Shown: piece after piece, positions 37,176-45,629 of the stretch | Layout of the letters: each line of letters starts with the position of its first letter | How positions within the stretch are numbered: the first letter of the stretch is position 1 | Translations under genes and position numbers: made by a program | Source of the DNA: Mycolicibacterium parafortuitum | GTDB lineage: Bacteria; Actinomycetota; Actinomycetes; Mycobacteriales; Mycobacteriaceae | Length of the DNA stretch: 64,000 bases | Direction of reading: 5' to 3' | NCBI RefSeq assembly: GCF_010725485.1 | Contig: NZ_AP022598.1 | Location: 4,030,001 to 4,094,000 of the forward strand | The notes under the pieces: generated by a model | Seen by the model: only the letters and a program-made list of their open reading frames with translations | Database searches by the model: none | Told to the model about the DNA's origin: nothing

Positions 37176-38076
37176 CGGTGATCCGGTCGAACGGCGCCCA
37201 CCGCGTGATCGTCAGGCGGCTCCCGTCGCGGCGGAGTTCCGCTGCGCCGTGACCGCCGAGGTGCGCCGGAAACACCAGCGTGTGGGTGTCGGCGGCATGA
37301 TTAAGGACCCGCCGGCGGGTGGCGATCGCCTCGTCGGGTTCCACGCAGAAGCAGCTGTTCACATCGGGTTCGAGGAACTGCAGCGGCGTGTGCAGCATGT
37401 CGCCGACGAACAGGGCACGGTCGGTGCCCGAGCGCAGCGAGACCAGCGACGAGCCGGGCGTGTGACCCGGCGCCGGTTCCAGACGGATGTTCGCGTCGAT
37501 CCAGAAACCGTCCTCCCACAACGTCACCAGCCCCGCGTCGTACACGGGAGCAACGCTGTCCTCGAAAACGTTCAGATGACCGCGCCCGCGGTAGGTGTTG
37601 CCGCTGTCGGGATGCCAGTACTCGAACTCGGGACGGGGGATCAGGTAGGTCGCGTTCGGGAAGGTCGGGATCCACCGGCGGTCGTGCAGCACGGTGTTCC
37701 AGCCGACGTGGTCGTTGTGCAGGTGGGTGTTGATCACGATGTCGACGTCCCCGGGGCGGATGCCGGCCGCCGCGAGGTTGCCGAGGAAGCCGGATTCGCG
37801 GTGGCTCCACAATGGGGCGTACGGACGCTCCTTGTGGTCACCGACGCCGGTGTCGACGAGGATGGTTCTGCCCTCGCTGCGCAGCACCCAGGTCTGGATG
37901 GCGCTGATGCACACGTCGGCGGTGGGATCCCAGAAGTCCGGGACAAGAAGGTCCCGGTTGTCGTCCCACGACGACTGAGCACTGTCCGGGAAGAATGTCG
38001 CCGGGGCCAACTCGACCGAGCCGTAGTACTCCGGTACGCGGGTGATCGTGACGTCACCCAACACGATGTCGTTCAT
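37168..38076 (-). CDS. Metallo-beta-lactamase-fold hydrolase
   Basis: A 302-residue MBL-fold enzyme. The metal motif THLHNDHVGW (HxHxDH) is near residue 116, followed by PAPGHTPGS and FVGDMLHTP carrying the further His and Asp ligands, and VFPAHLG near the end. The arrangement fits lactonase-like or esterase members rather than true lactamases. ATG at 38,076 is used because the frame upstream overlaps the divergent XRE gene. It is transcribed together with the esterase. Confidence 0.88.
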   Translation of the reverse strand: MNDIVLGDVTITRVPEYYGSVELAPATFFPDSAQSSWDDNRDLLVPDFWDPTADVCISAIQTWVLRSEGRTILVDTGVGDHKERPYAPLWSHRESGFLGNLAAAGIRPGDVDIVINTHLHNDHVGWNTVLHDRRWIPTFPNATYLIPRPEFEYWHPDSGNTYRGRGHLNVFEDSVAPVYDAGLVTLWEDGFWIDANIRLEPAPGHTPGSSLVSLRSGTDRALFVGDMLHTPLQFLEPDVNSCFCVEPDEAIATRRRVLNHAADTHTLVFPAHLGGHGAAELRRDGSRLTITRWAPFDRITDV

Positions 38077-38179
38077 GCGAACCAGCGTGCGGTGAAAGCA
38101 GTTCGGGTAACCAGCCCCGGCGGTGACTACCCCTGGCAGTGACAGGCAGGCGTATCGGCCGCGGGCGCATAGTGGAGTC

Positions 38180-39085
38180 ATGACCGTCAACGGCCTGGCT
38201 GAGTTCCTGCGCACCCGGCGTGCCCAGCTGACCCCCGAAGACGTCGGGCTGACCCCGTTTCCCGAACGCCGCCGCGTCGCCGGTCTGCGGCGCGAGGAAT
38301 TGGCGCAGCTTGCGGGCGTCAGCGTGTCCTACTACACCCGGCTGGAACAGGGGCAGGCCTTACATGCCTCGGAGGCGGTACTCGACGCGATCGCCACGGC
38401 GCTGCGCCTCGACGACCACGAACGCCGGCACCTGCACGCGCTGGCCGCAGTGCGGCCGCAGCGACCGCGGAAGCCACCGGTCGAACGGGTCGACGCGGCC
38501 ACCCAGGACCTGCTCCGCACACTGACCGACGTTCCCGCCCTGGTGCTGGGCCGGCGCACCGACATCCTGGCCTGGAACGACCTCGGCCACGCGCTGCTGG
38601 CCGGGCACATCGACCGGCACGCCGTCGACCACCCCACTCAGCGACCGAACCTCGCGCGCCTGCTGTTCCTGGATTCGCACACTCGGGAGCTCTATGTGGA
38701 CTGGCCGGCGAAGGCGCGCACGGTCGTCGGACACCTGCGCCACGTCGCCGGCCAGTTTCCCGACGACGCGCTGCTGGCCGCCCTCGTCGGTGAACTCTCG
38801 GTCAAGAGCAACGATTTCGCGGCCCTGTGGAGCGACCACCGGGTCAAGCCCTGTGAGGCCGGGTCGTACCGGATGCGCCATCCCACCGTGGGTCCGCTGA
38901 CCGTCACCCAACAGAACCTGGTGATCGCGCGGTCCCCGGAGCAGTCGTTGTGTCTGGTGACCACGGCGGACGGGTCGAGTTCGGCCGACACGATCGCGCT
39001 GCTGCGCAACTCGCTCGGACAGCGCCGCGACTCAGCCCCCGCAGCGGTTGCGGAAGTCCACCATGGGCTGGCGGATCCCCTGTAA
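38180..39085 (+). CDS. XRE-family regulator with MmyB-like ligand domain
   Basis: A 301-residue regulator. The N-terminal HTH (FLRTRRAQLTPEDVGL, LRREELAQLAGVSVSYYTRLEQG) is followed by a C-terminal MmyB-type domain (RRTDILAWNDLGHALLAGH, LLFLDSHTRELYVDW). Such proteins often sense fatty or small organic ligands and control a divergent SDR, esterase or hydrolase gene. It is divergent from the MBL/esterase operon, its likely target. GGAG precedes ATG 38,180. Its end overlaps the haemophore-like gene by 54 bases. Confidence 0.9.
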   Translation: MTVNGLAEFLRTRRAQLTPEDVGLTPFPERRRVAGLRREELAQLAGVSVSYYTRLEQGQALHASEAVLDAIATALRLDDHERRHLHALAAVRPQRPRKPPVERVDAATQDLLRTLTDVPALVLGRRTDILAWNDLGHALLAGHIDRHAVDHPTQRPNLARLLFLDSHTRELYVDWPAKARTVVGHLRHVAGQFPDDALLAALVGELSVKSNDFAALWSDHRVKPCEAGSYRMRHPTVGPLTVTQQNLVIARSPEQSLCLVTTADGSSSADTIALLRNSLGQRRDSAPAAVAEVHHGLADPL

Positions 39086-39367
39086 TTCGGCACGAACCTG
39101 CGGATTCTGATCCATGAACGTCTGCAGTGCGGCGCGCCGGTCCTCCGGGGGCTGGCCCTTGAGGCTGGAGAAGAACTCGTTGACCTGCGGATGGGTGAAC
39201 AGGTACGCCGACGTGGCCGCCATCACCCCGGTCATGGTTCCCGTGAGATCCGCCGAGGAGCAGTTCGGGGGTTCGGGCGGCGGTTGGGCCGCGGCCGGTG
39301 CGGCGGCGCCGAACACCGCGGCGCAGCCGATCACGGCGAGCACAGGCGCCAGATAACGGGGTGACAT
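39032..39367 (-). CDS. Haemophore-like secreted protein
   Basis: A 111-residue protein with a signal peptide (YLAPVLAVIGCAAVFGAAAPAAA, cleavage near AQP). The mature helical domain has a Cys at each end (PNCSSADL; FRNRCGG) and contains YLFTHPQVNEFFSSLKG and FMDQNPQVRAELQGIR. This is the mycobacterial haem-binding protein pattern (Rv0203 type). ATG at 39,367 is chosen because AAGGAG lies 7 bases upstream. A role in haem capture is inferred from the family. Confidence 0.83.
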   Translation of the reverse strand: MSPRYLAPVLAVIGCAAVFGAAAPAAAQPPPEPPNCSSADLTGTMTGVMAATSAYLFTHPQVNEFFSSLKGQPPEDRRAALQTFMDQNPQVRAELQGIRQPMVDFRNRCGG

Positions 39368-39384
39368 AGATATCTCCTTCGTGT

Positions 39385-39759
39385 TCATCGTCCGCCGCGG
39401 CCTCCACCGCCGCCGGGCCGGCCTCCGCCTCCACCGCCGCCGGGTCGTCCCGGGTTACCGAAGTCTGGGCGTCCGGGCCGTCCGAAGTCGGGAGGATTGG
39501 GTGGGCGGGGCCCCGGGTCGACGATGACGTCGAAGTCGGTTTCCCACCAGGCTTCGCAGTCGTAGTAGTTGACGTCGCACGGATACGGGGCGTACGGACC
39601 CGACCCGCTCGGTCCGTCCCCGGTGTTCGAGCCGCGTACGGTGCCCTGCGAGCAGATCGTCGTCCCACCCGCGCTCGTGCAGTCCGCCACGGCGGGCGGG
39701 GCTATGGCGATCCCGGTGGATATCGCCACCGGGGGCACGATCATCAATACCCACCGCAT
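39385..39759 (-). CDS. Secreted Gly/Pro-rich protein
   Basis: A 124-residue protein with signal peptide (VLMIVPPVAISTGIAIAPPAVA). A mature Cys-containing part follows (DCTSAGGTTICSQG; YPCDVNYYDCEAWWETDF), then a Pro/Gly/Arg tail with PGRP and GGGGG runs. Similar CDVNYYDC proteins are common, uncharacterised mycobacterial exported proteins. It lies 17 bases upstream of the haemophore-like gene on the same strand and probably shares its message. Confidence 0.75.
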   Translation of the reverse strand: MRWVLMIVPPVAISTGIAIAPPAVADCTSAGGTTICSQGTVRGSNTGDGPSGSGPYAPYPCDVNYYDCEAWWETDFDVIVDPGPRPPNPPDFGRPGRPDFGNPGRPGGGGGGGRPGGGGGRGGR

Positions 39760-39855
39760 GTGTGACTCCTATGCGTTGGTTCGGAAGCAGCCACCGATCC
39801 GCGACTGCCTACCGGCACCGTAGGCACGCGGGAGGGTGGGCGGCGTCCCCCACAT

Positions 39856-39908
39856 CGGGGGAAAACCGGCATGAACTCCCGTTTCCGGGTTTCCCCCGAA
39901 ACGGGGGA
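39856..39908 (+). promoter_or_regulatory. Three CGGGGGA boxes, candidate LuxR/MalT-type activator sites
   Basis: CGGGGGA occurs at 39,856-39,862 (+), 39,892-39,898 (-) and 39,902-39,908 (+). The last two form a perfect CCCCCG-AAA-CGGGGG palindrome. Arrays of G-rich boxes in both orientations are how MalT binds in enterobacteria. A MalT-like regulator is encoded at 42,861-45,095, just beyond the operon that starts 58 bases downstream of these boxes. Confidence 0.5.
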
Positions 39909-39965
39909 GTCCGGCCGGAATCGACCGGCCTACGGTCATGAGCGTCAACCCTTCCGGAGGTCAGC

Positions 39966-40526
39966 ATGGTTGCACGGGAAAACAATTGGTCACAACCGTC
40001 GGCCATGGCGATCCCGCCCGAGGGCTATTTCGAACTTGAGCGGGGGCGCTACGGCCCCACGTATCCACGCACCCCGGCCTGTCACGGCTTCTCTATCATC
40101 GCCAAGGTCAAAGAAGGCCGCGAAGATGCGGTGCGCGCCTACGGCAAACAGATCGAGGATGCCGTCGCCGGCAGCCCGGAGGTGCTGGCGCCGCTGCGCT
40201 TGCACTACCTGCGCTGGGTGCTCTTCGACGTCGGATCAGGTCTGCACTTCCAGTATCAGGGCATCTTCGACACTGATTTCGACAAGTACACCGAAGACGC
40301 CGTGCGCCTGTTCAGCGCCACCGGGATCACGACCGTGTTCACCAATCTCGAAGGCTTTCCCGAGGATTGGCAGACCAACCCGGAGGCGTTCATCACGTTC
40401 GTCCGCGACCACCAATACCCGAGCTTCCTCGAATACGGGGAGTACCCCTACGTGACCGCCGACGAGATCAAGAAGGCGTTGCGCTTGAAGTCTGCCTTCT
40501 CGACGATGCTCGATCAGATGCAGTGA
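39966..40526 (+). CDS. Unknown protein of the DyP-like operon
   Basis: A 186-residue protein with no name I can give. HGFSIIAKVKEGREDAVRAYGKQI and the strand-rich LRWVLFDVGSGLHFQYQGIFDTDFDKY suggest a ferredoxin-like alpha/beta fold as in the EthD/dimeric barrel group, to which DyP peroxidase domains are also related. No signal peptide. GGAGG lies 6 bases before the ATG. It overlaps the DyP-like gene by 4 bases, so the two probably work in one complex or pathway. Confidence 0.75.
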   Translation: MVARENNWSQPSAMAIPPEGYFELERGRYGPTYPRTPACHGFSIIAKVKEGREDAVRAYGKQIEDAVAGSPEVLAPLRLHYLRWVLFDVGSGLHFQYQGIFDTDFDKYTEDAVRLFSATGITTVFTNLEGFPEDWQTNPEAFITFVRDHQYPSFLEYGEYPYVTADEIKKALRLKSAFSTMLDQMQ

Positions 40527-41854
40527 GCACATTGGAACTGGACGACATCCAGCACATCCTGCTCACCCGGACACCGGCGATGACGGGACGCTACGAGTTC
40601 CTGACCTTCGATCACCCCGAGGGCGGGCGGGCATGGCTGACCGAACTTCTCGACGTCGTCCAATCCGCGGCCGACGTCACGGCGACCATGGACGATGCGA
40701 AACGATGGGTGACGCTGGCGTTCACCTGGAACGGATTGCGCGCCCTCGGCGTGCCCGAGTCTGCGCTGGCGACGTTCCCCGCCGCGTTCCGCGAGGGAAT
40801 GGCCGCGCGTGCCGACATCCTCGGCGACACCGGCATCAACGCGCCGCAGCACTGGCTCGGCGGACTCGCCGGAGATGACCTGCACGCCATCGCGATCCTG
40901 TTCGCCCGCGACGACGACGAGCATGCCCGGTGCGTGGGCGCACACGACGATCTGGTGGCCCGCTGCGACGGTGTCCGCACGCTGTCGTACCTGGATCTGA
41001 ACGCTCATCCGCCGTTCAACTACGCGCACGATCATTTCGGCTTCCGTGACCGGTTGTCCCAGCCCGTCATGAAGGGCTCGGGCGAAGAACCGACTCCGGG
41101 GTCCGGGCCGGCGTTGGAGCCCGGGGAATTCATCCTCGGTTACCCCGATGAAGACGGCCCCGTAGCCGGCCTTCCCGAACCGGTTGAACTGTCCCGCAAC
41201 GGAAGCTACATGGCCTATCGACGGCTCGAAGAACACGTCGGCCTGTTTCGTGACTACCTGTCCGACAACGCGCAGACTCCTGAGGAGCAGGAGCTGCTGG
41301 CGGCAAAGTTCATGGGCCGCTGGCGTAGCGGTGCGCCGCTGGTACTCGCGCCCGAGCGCGACGACCCCGGGCTTGGTGCCGACCCGATGCGCAACAACGA
41401 CTTCAACTACAAGGAGATGGATCCGTTCGGATATGCCTGCCCGCTGGGTTCTCACGCTCGCCGGCTCAATCCGCGCGACACCGCGCACTTCATGAACCGG
41501 CGCAGGATGATCCGCAGGGGCGCGACCTACGGGCCTGCGCTGCCCGACGGCGCACCCGAGGACGACATCGAACGCGGCATCGCGGCGTTCATCATCTGCG
41601 CGGACCTGGTGCGGCAGTTCGAGTTCGCGCAAAACGTCTGGATCAACGACAGGTCGTTCCACGAACTCGGCAACGAACGCGACCCGATCTGCGGCACGCA
41701 GGACGGAACGCTCGATTTCACCGTGCCGAAACGTCCCATCCGTAAGGTGCACAAAGGCATACCGGCATTCACCACGCTGCGCGGCGGCGCCTACTTCTTC
41801 CTGCCCGGCCTTGCCGCACTGCGCCATCTCGCCGCCCTCGGCACCCGGGAGTGA
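40523..41854 (+). CDS. DyP-type peroxidase-like protein with altered GxxDG
   Basis: A 443-residue protein related to dye-decolorising haem peroxidases. The family's haem-ligand motif is visible (CPLGSHARRLNPRD, His ligand), as are the distal-Arg block RRRMIRRGATYGP and the closing QDGTLDFTVPKR. The DyP signature GxxDG appears as GFRDR in HFGFRDRLSQP: the Asp is kept but the final Gly is Arg. There is no Tat signal, so it is cytosolic or encapsulated. Peroxidase activity is likely but the motif change leaves doubt. It overlaps both neighbours by 4 bases. Confidence 0.85.
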   Translation: MSTLELDDIQHILLTRTPAMTGRYEFLTFDHPEGGRAWLTELLDVVQSAADVTATMDDAKRWVTLAFTWNGLRALGVPESALATFPAAFREGMAARADILGDTGINAPQHWLGGLAGDDLHAIAILFARDDDEHARCVGAHDDLVARCDGVRTLSYLDLNAHPPFNYAHDHFGFRDRLSQPVMKGSGEEPTPGSGPALEPGEFILGYPDEDGPVAGLPEPVELSRNGSYMAYRRLEEHVGLFRDYLSDNAQTPEEQELLAAKFMGRWRSGAPLVLAPERDDPGLGADPMRNNDFNYKEMDPFGYACPLGSHARRLNPRDTAHFMNRRRMIRRGATYGPALPDGAPEDDIERGIAAFIICADLVRQFEFAQNVWINDRSFHELGNERDPICGTQDGTLDFTVPKRPIRKVHKGIPAFTTLRGGAYFFLPGLAALRHLAALGTRE

Positions 41855-42936
41855 TGATGGCGCTGCGTCCGGCCCGAACCTACAACCAGGACCATGTGGC
41901 ACGGCCCCTGGACGGTCGACGGCGTGTCAGCATCTACTGGACCTGGAGTTATCCCTGGGAGGCGCAGCGTGATCCGGCCGCGATGAGCAACCGTTTCTCG
42001 ACGATGACCGAAGTGCGTAACGTGGCCTACCCCAACTACGAGACACCCGAATTCGGTGCCGCGAACTTCCTTCAGGGCATCGCCGGAACGCTGGAGTTGT
42101 TCCACCGCTCGACCCTGGCCTTTCAGGATCTGGTCACAGAGCTCACCGAGCACCCGGTCGGTGTCTTCCAGCGGGTCGACCAGGCCGGCTACGCCCAACC
42201 CATCGACGAACGCATCCTGGCCGATACCGACACGCTGATGGTGTTTGGTCTGGACCACCTGAACTCCGAACTGGAGGCGACCCGGGGCGAAGTGGAGGCA
42301 CTGCGGGAATGGTTGCGCCGCGAGGGCACATGCCTGCTGCTGGCCCCCCACCACGATGTCGGGTTCACCGACGACCTGAACCAACGGCAGATCGAGTACG
42401 AACACCACGGAGACCGGCTGGTGCCCCGCCAGCAACGGTTCAGCAGATACACCCGGTCCCTGATGCGCGCGCTCGGGGTGCCCGTGCACAACATCTGGGG
42501 TCTGCGGCCCGCGGTTGTCGACGGCACACGAGATCCGTTGGCGCTGAATGCCTATCGTGACTTCGACGAGAAGGGGCTTCTCGACGGTGTGCCCGCCCTG
42601 AGCTTCCACCAACACCTTCCGCACTATGAACTGACCGCCCCGGAGGGTGCCAATCTGCGCGTGCTGGCCCGCCAGCCGATCGACCCGTATCGACCTCACC
42701 CGTTCACCGACGCCGGTAACACCGCGTTCAACGCGGTCATCTGGATGCCTCCCGATGGGGACAGAGCCGGTGACATCGTGCTGCTGGACTCCACGCACTC
42801 GGCGCGTCGGCCGGCCTGCGCAACCTGTGGCGCAACCTCGCGACGATGGCCTACTGAGCGTCAATCCGGGATCAGTCCGACCCTTTTCGCCTCGGCCACT
42901 GCCTCGCTGCGAGACGTCACCCCGAGCTTGCGGTAG
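41851..42936 (+). CDS. Unknown protein of the DyP-like operon, probable 3' frameshift
   Basis: As read, 361 residues with no family I recognise. The middle (DTDTLMVFGLDHLNSELEATRGEVEALREWLRR, then GTCLLLAPHHDVG) resembles a Rossmann/flavodoxin-like domain. After DIVLLDSTHS, near 42,795, the frame becomes Arg/Ser-rich. Shifting by one base gives GLRNLWRNLATMAY and a stop at 42,855-42,857, neatly before the convergent regulator gene. A single-base loss in the genome or the sequence is likely. The start is GTG 41,851 or ATG 41,854/41,857. Confidence 0.7.
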   Translation: MMMALRPARTYNQDHVARPLDGRRRVSIYWTWSYPWEAQRDPAAMSNRFSTMTEVRNVAYPNYETPEFGAANFLQGIAGTLELFHRSTLAFQDLVTELTEHPVGVFQRVDQAGYAQPIDERILADTDTLMVFGLDHLNSELEATRGEVEALREWLRREGTCLLLAPHHDVGFTDDLNQRQIEYEHHGDRLVPRQQRFSRYTRSLMRALGVPVHNIWGLRPAVVDGTRDPLALNAYRDFDEKGLLDGVPALSFHQHLPHYELTAPEGANLRVLARQPIDPYRPHPFTDAGNTAFNAVIWMPPDGDRAGDIVLLDSTHSARRPACATCGATSRRWPTERQSGISPTLFASATASLRDVTPSLR

Positions 42937-45095
42937 ATCGACCCTGCCTGGGTCTTGACCGTCTCCCGTCCGATCACCAGATCCGCGGCGATCTGCTGCA
43001 AGGAGAGGTGCCTGGCGAGATAGGGCAGCAGGCGCAGTTCGGCCGCGGTCAACGGGCGTGCGCCCCCGGCGACCATGGCCTTGACCCGATCGACCCGCTG
43101 GATCAGTGCCACCGCGTCCGGCTCGCGGTGGCAGAGGCGCTCCGCCACCGGCAAGTGCCTGCGCAGCAGGTCGGCGTCCTGGAGGACTACTGCCGTCCAC
43201 GCGAGCAGGCCGTGCCCCAGCAGCGCGGTGCGCGCTGCCAGATGGCCGAGGCGAGACAGCAGGGTCTCGGTGACTTCCGCCGATTGCCGGGCAGCGGTTT
43301 CGTCGCCGGTGCGGGCGGCCATCACCGCGCTCGTCGCGTACACGACGATCATCGGCACGACGTCGCACAGGTCGTACTTGTCGACCAGCATCCGGGCGGA
43401 CTCGCTGCGTTCCACAGCCGATTCGTCGTCACCCGCTACCAGATCGAGCAACGAAAGGTGGGCCAGCGCCGCGGCGTGGAAGCCCGGCAGATCGTCGATG
43501 ACGGCCAGCGCCGATTCCAAGAGGTTGCGTGCGTGCGACACCTGCCCGCGCATCGCCTCCGCCGCTCCCTTCATCACGGTGGCGGCTCCCCACCACGGGT
43601 TCACCAGCTGTCCACCCGCCGCGCGTACGACGTCCGCCTGGTGCGCCACGTCGATGACACCGCCGGCCCCGACCAGTGAATTGATCAGTGCCACAGCCAC
43701 CTTCACCGATGGAGTGCCGTCGGACAGGACCCGTCCCTGGTCGGCGCGCACCGCGAGCATCAACGATCGCTGGATCAACTCGGCGTCGGCGGTCGTCACC
43801 CCCAACCACGCCCGCGCCACCGCGGCATCCGGATGTTCGGCGAATGTCCGGGGATCCAGCCTCGCCAGCCGTCTGGCCAACACCCCGGCGCGGCCGTCGA
43901 ATCCGAGCCGGACCGCCTCGCGGCCCACCAACGCGGCCGCGCGGGCGCGGTCCCCGGCGTCCAGGGCTTGGACCAGTGCGCCGTCGATGTCACCGTCGCG
44001 CTCGAGGAGGTCGGCCGCGCGGGTGGCGAGTTCACGGAAGCGTGTCGGCGCCGTATCGCGCAGCCGGGCCCGCAGCACGTCACCGAAAAGATGGTGATAC
44101 CGGTGCCACACCCTGTGGTGATCCAGCGCGATCAGGAACGGATTCCCCAGTCCGGACAGCACAGCCAGCATGTGGGCCGAATCGTCGCGTTCGAGGACGG
44201 CATCGAGCTGCTCGGCGGTGAAGCGTTCGAGCACCGCCGATTCCGTCAGGAACGTCGCGGTCGCGTCATCGAGGCGATCGATGACCTCTTCGACGACGTA
44301 ATCGACCACCAGGTTGTCGCGGCGGACCAACCCCTCCAGCGAGGTGCCGTCCCGCAGCGCCATCGCCGTCAGGATCACCCCGGCAGGCCACCCTTCACAC
44401 AGATCGATGACCCGCGCGACCACCGCCTCGTCGTGGACCCCACCGGCCATGTCGAGAGCCTGCGCGGCCTCGGCGGCGGAGAACCGCAGCACCTCCTGGT
44501 CGATCTGCACCGTGGTGTTCTGTAGCCGGCGGCGGCCGAGTCCCAGCGGCAGCATGAACCGGCCCACCAGAGCGGGGATCACGGTGGCGGGTAGTTCCTG
44601 CAGCAGCATCCGCAGTGTGGTCACCGCGGTGGGATCGCAGAGTTTGTGCACGTCGTCGAGGACGAGCACCATCGGTGCGGACTGTTCGAACAGGTCCACC
44701 ACCGCGGGCAACAGCTGGTTCACCGGACTGCGGCCGGGCCCGCCCAGATAGCGCAGCAACTCAGGCGCGTCGCCCGAGGACCGGACCAGAGCAGTCGCGA
44801 TGTGCAGCAGCAGGTGAGCGGGATCGTCGTCGAGGTGGTCGATCCGAGCCCAGACGAACGGTCGCCCGTCGGAGGTGTCCCACAGTGCGACGGTCGTGGT
44901 CTTGCCGTAGCCAGCCGCACCGCAGACCACCACGACGTCGCCGTCGGCAGCCGCCGCCATCCGCCGAAGGGCGTCAGGGCGGCCGACCACACGGTCGGCG
45001 ATGCGTGGCCGGCCGACGGTCGCGGCCGGAACACGGGGTCGCCAGTCTCCCGCCACCACATCAAGAGCGTAAGCCGGTGAGTGAACGTCTGACAT
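42861..45095 (-). CDS. MalT/LuxR-type ATP-dependent transcriptional activator
   Basis: A 744-residue large LuxR-family regulator. The NTPase part has Walker A CGAAGYGKTTT near residue 60 and Walker B VLVLDDVHKL near residue 142. A long TPR-like helical region covers 380-660. The C-terminal HTH is LTAAELRLLPYLARHLSLQQIAADLVIGRETVKTQAGSIYRKLGV. Such proteins activate genes when ATP and a ligand are bound. It is convergent with the DyP-like operon, whose promoter has G-rich boxes, so that operon is a candidate target. ATG at 45,095 is the start. Confidence 0.92.
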   Translation of the reverse strand: MSDVHSPAYALDVVAGDWRPRVPAATVGRPRIADRVVGRPDALRRMAAAADGDVVVVCGAAGYGKTTTVALWDTSDGRPFVWARIDHLDDDPAHLLLHIATALVRSSGDAPELLRYLGGPGRSPVNQLLPAVVDLFEQSAPMVLVLDDVHKLCDPTAVTTLRMLLQELPATVIPALVGRFMLPLGLGRRRLQNTTVQIDQEVLRFSAAEAAQALDMAGGVHDEAVVARVIDLCEGWPAGVILTAMALRDGTSLEGLVRRDNLVVDYVVEEVIDRLDDATATFLTESAVLERFTAEQLDAVLERDDSAHMLAVLSGLGNPFLIALDHHRVWHRYHHLFGDVLRARLRDTAPTRFRELATRAADLLERDGDIDGALVQALDAGDRARAAALVGREAVRLGFDGRAGVLARRLARLDPRTFAEHPDAAVARAWLGVTTADAELIQRSLMLAVRADQGRVLSDGTPSVKVAVALINSLVGAGGVIDVAHQADVVRAAGGQLVNPWWGAATVMKGAAEAMRGQVSHARNLLESALAVIDDLPGFHAAALAHLSLLDLVAGDDESAVERSESARMLVDKYDLCDVVPMIVVYATSAVMAARTGDETAARQSAEVTETLLSRLGHLAARTALLGHGLLAWTAVVLQDADLLRRHLPVAERLCHREPDAVALIQRVDRVKAMVAGGARPLTAAELRLLPYLARHLSLQQIAADLVIGRETVKTQAGSIYRKLGVTSRSEAVAEAKRVGLIPD

Positions 45096-45169
45096 GCATT
45101 TTTTCGTTTTAGGGATAGATGTCTTCTGGCCGCATCTCACGTTCGGCGGCGCGGCGACGTCTTCCCGGT

Positions 45170-45604
45170 ATGCACACGTTCACCGATTGCACCCGCCTGC
45201 TGCGCGGCATGTACGCCGCCGAACGCGAATACCTGGCCCTGGGTGGGTCTGACCATGGCGATTTCGCCGTTCTCGCAACGTATTTCGCCGAGGACGTGGT
45301 CCTGTGCCAGGCCGCGGCGCTTCCGTACGGCGGGGTGTGGCGCGGTCACGACGGGCTGCGGGCCTTCTTCGCGGCCATGGCCGCCACCTGGTCCGAGTTC
45401 CAGATGCTCGATCAGCAGTTCCTGGCCACCGCCGAGACCGCCGTGGTCCGGACCCGGGTCCGCGCCCGGGCGCGGACGAGTCGCCGCGAGGTGAGCTTCC
45501 CGATCCTGCAGACCCTGCGCATCGCCGACGGACGGATCTCCGAGGTGTGGCCGTTCTACTGGGACACCGCCGCGATCGTCGCCGCGATCGCCCCGACTCG
45601 GTGA
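45170..45604 (+). CDS. SnoaL/NTF2-like protein
   Basis: A 144-residue protein of the NTF2-like fold. CTRLLRGMYAAEREYLALGG, YFAEDVVLCQAAALPYGGVWRGHDGLRAFF and LRIADGRISEVWPFYWDTAAI follow the SnoaL pattern. Such proteins act as small isomerases, cyclases or binding domains, and the substrate is not predictable. It is divergent from the MalT-like gene. ATG at 45,170 fits the family start; an upstream ATG adds a basic tail with no support. Confidence 0.8.
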   Translation: MHTFTDCTRLLRGMYAAEREYLALGGSDHGDFAVLATYFAEDVVLCQAAALPYGGVWRGHDGLRAFFAAMAATWSEFQMLDQQFLATAETAVVRTRVRARARTSRREVSFPILQTLRIADGRISEVWPFYWDTAAIVAAIAPTR

Positions 45605-45629
45605 CCCCCCTGGGGGAGTACGGGCCGGC

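Noticed and set aside
36955..38142. Plus-strand frame of 395 residues opposite the MBL-fold gene
   Set aside because: The minus strand carries HxHxDH and other metal motifs; the plus frame has none.
45605..45617. CCCCCTGGGGGA after the SnoaL-like gene as a further activator box
   Set aside because: It lies downstream of both neighbouring genes, with no promoter to control, and could be a chance G/C run.
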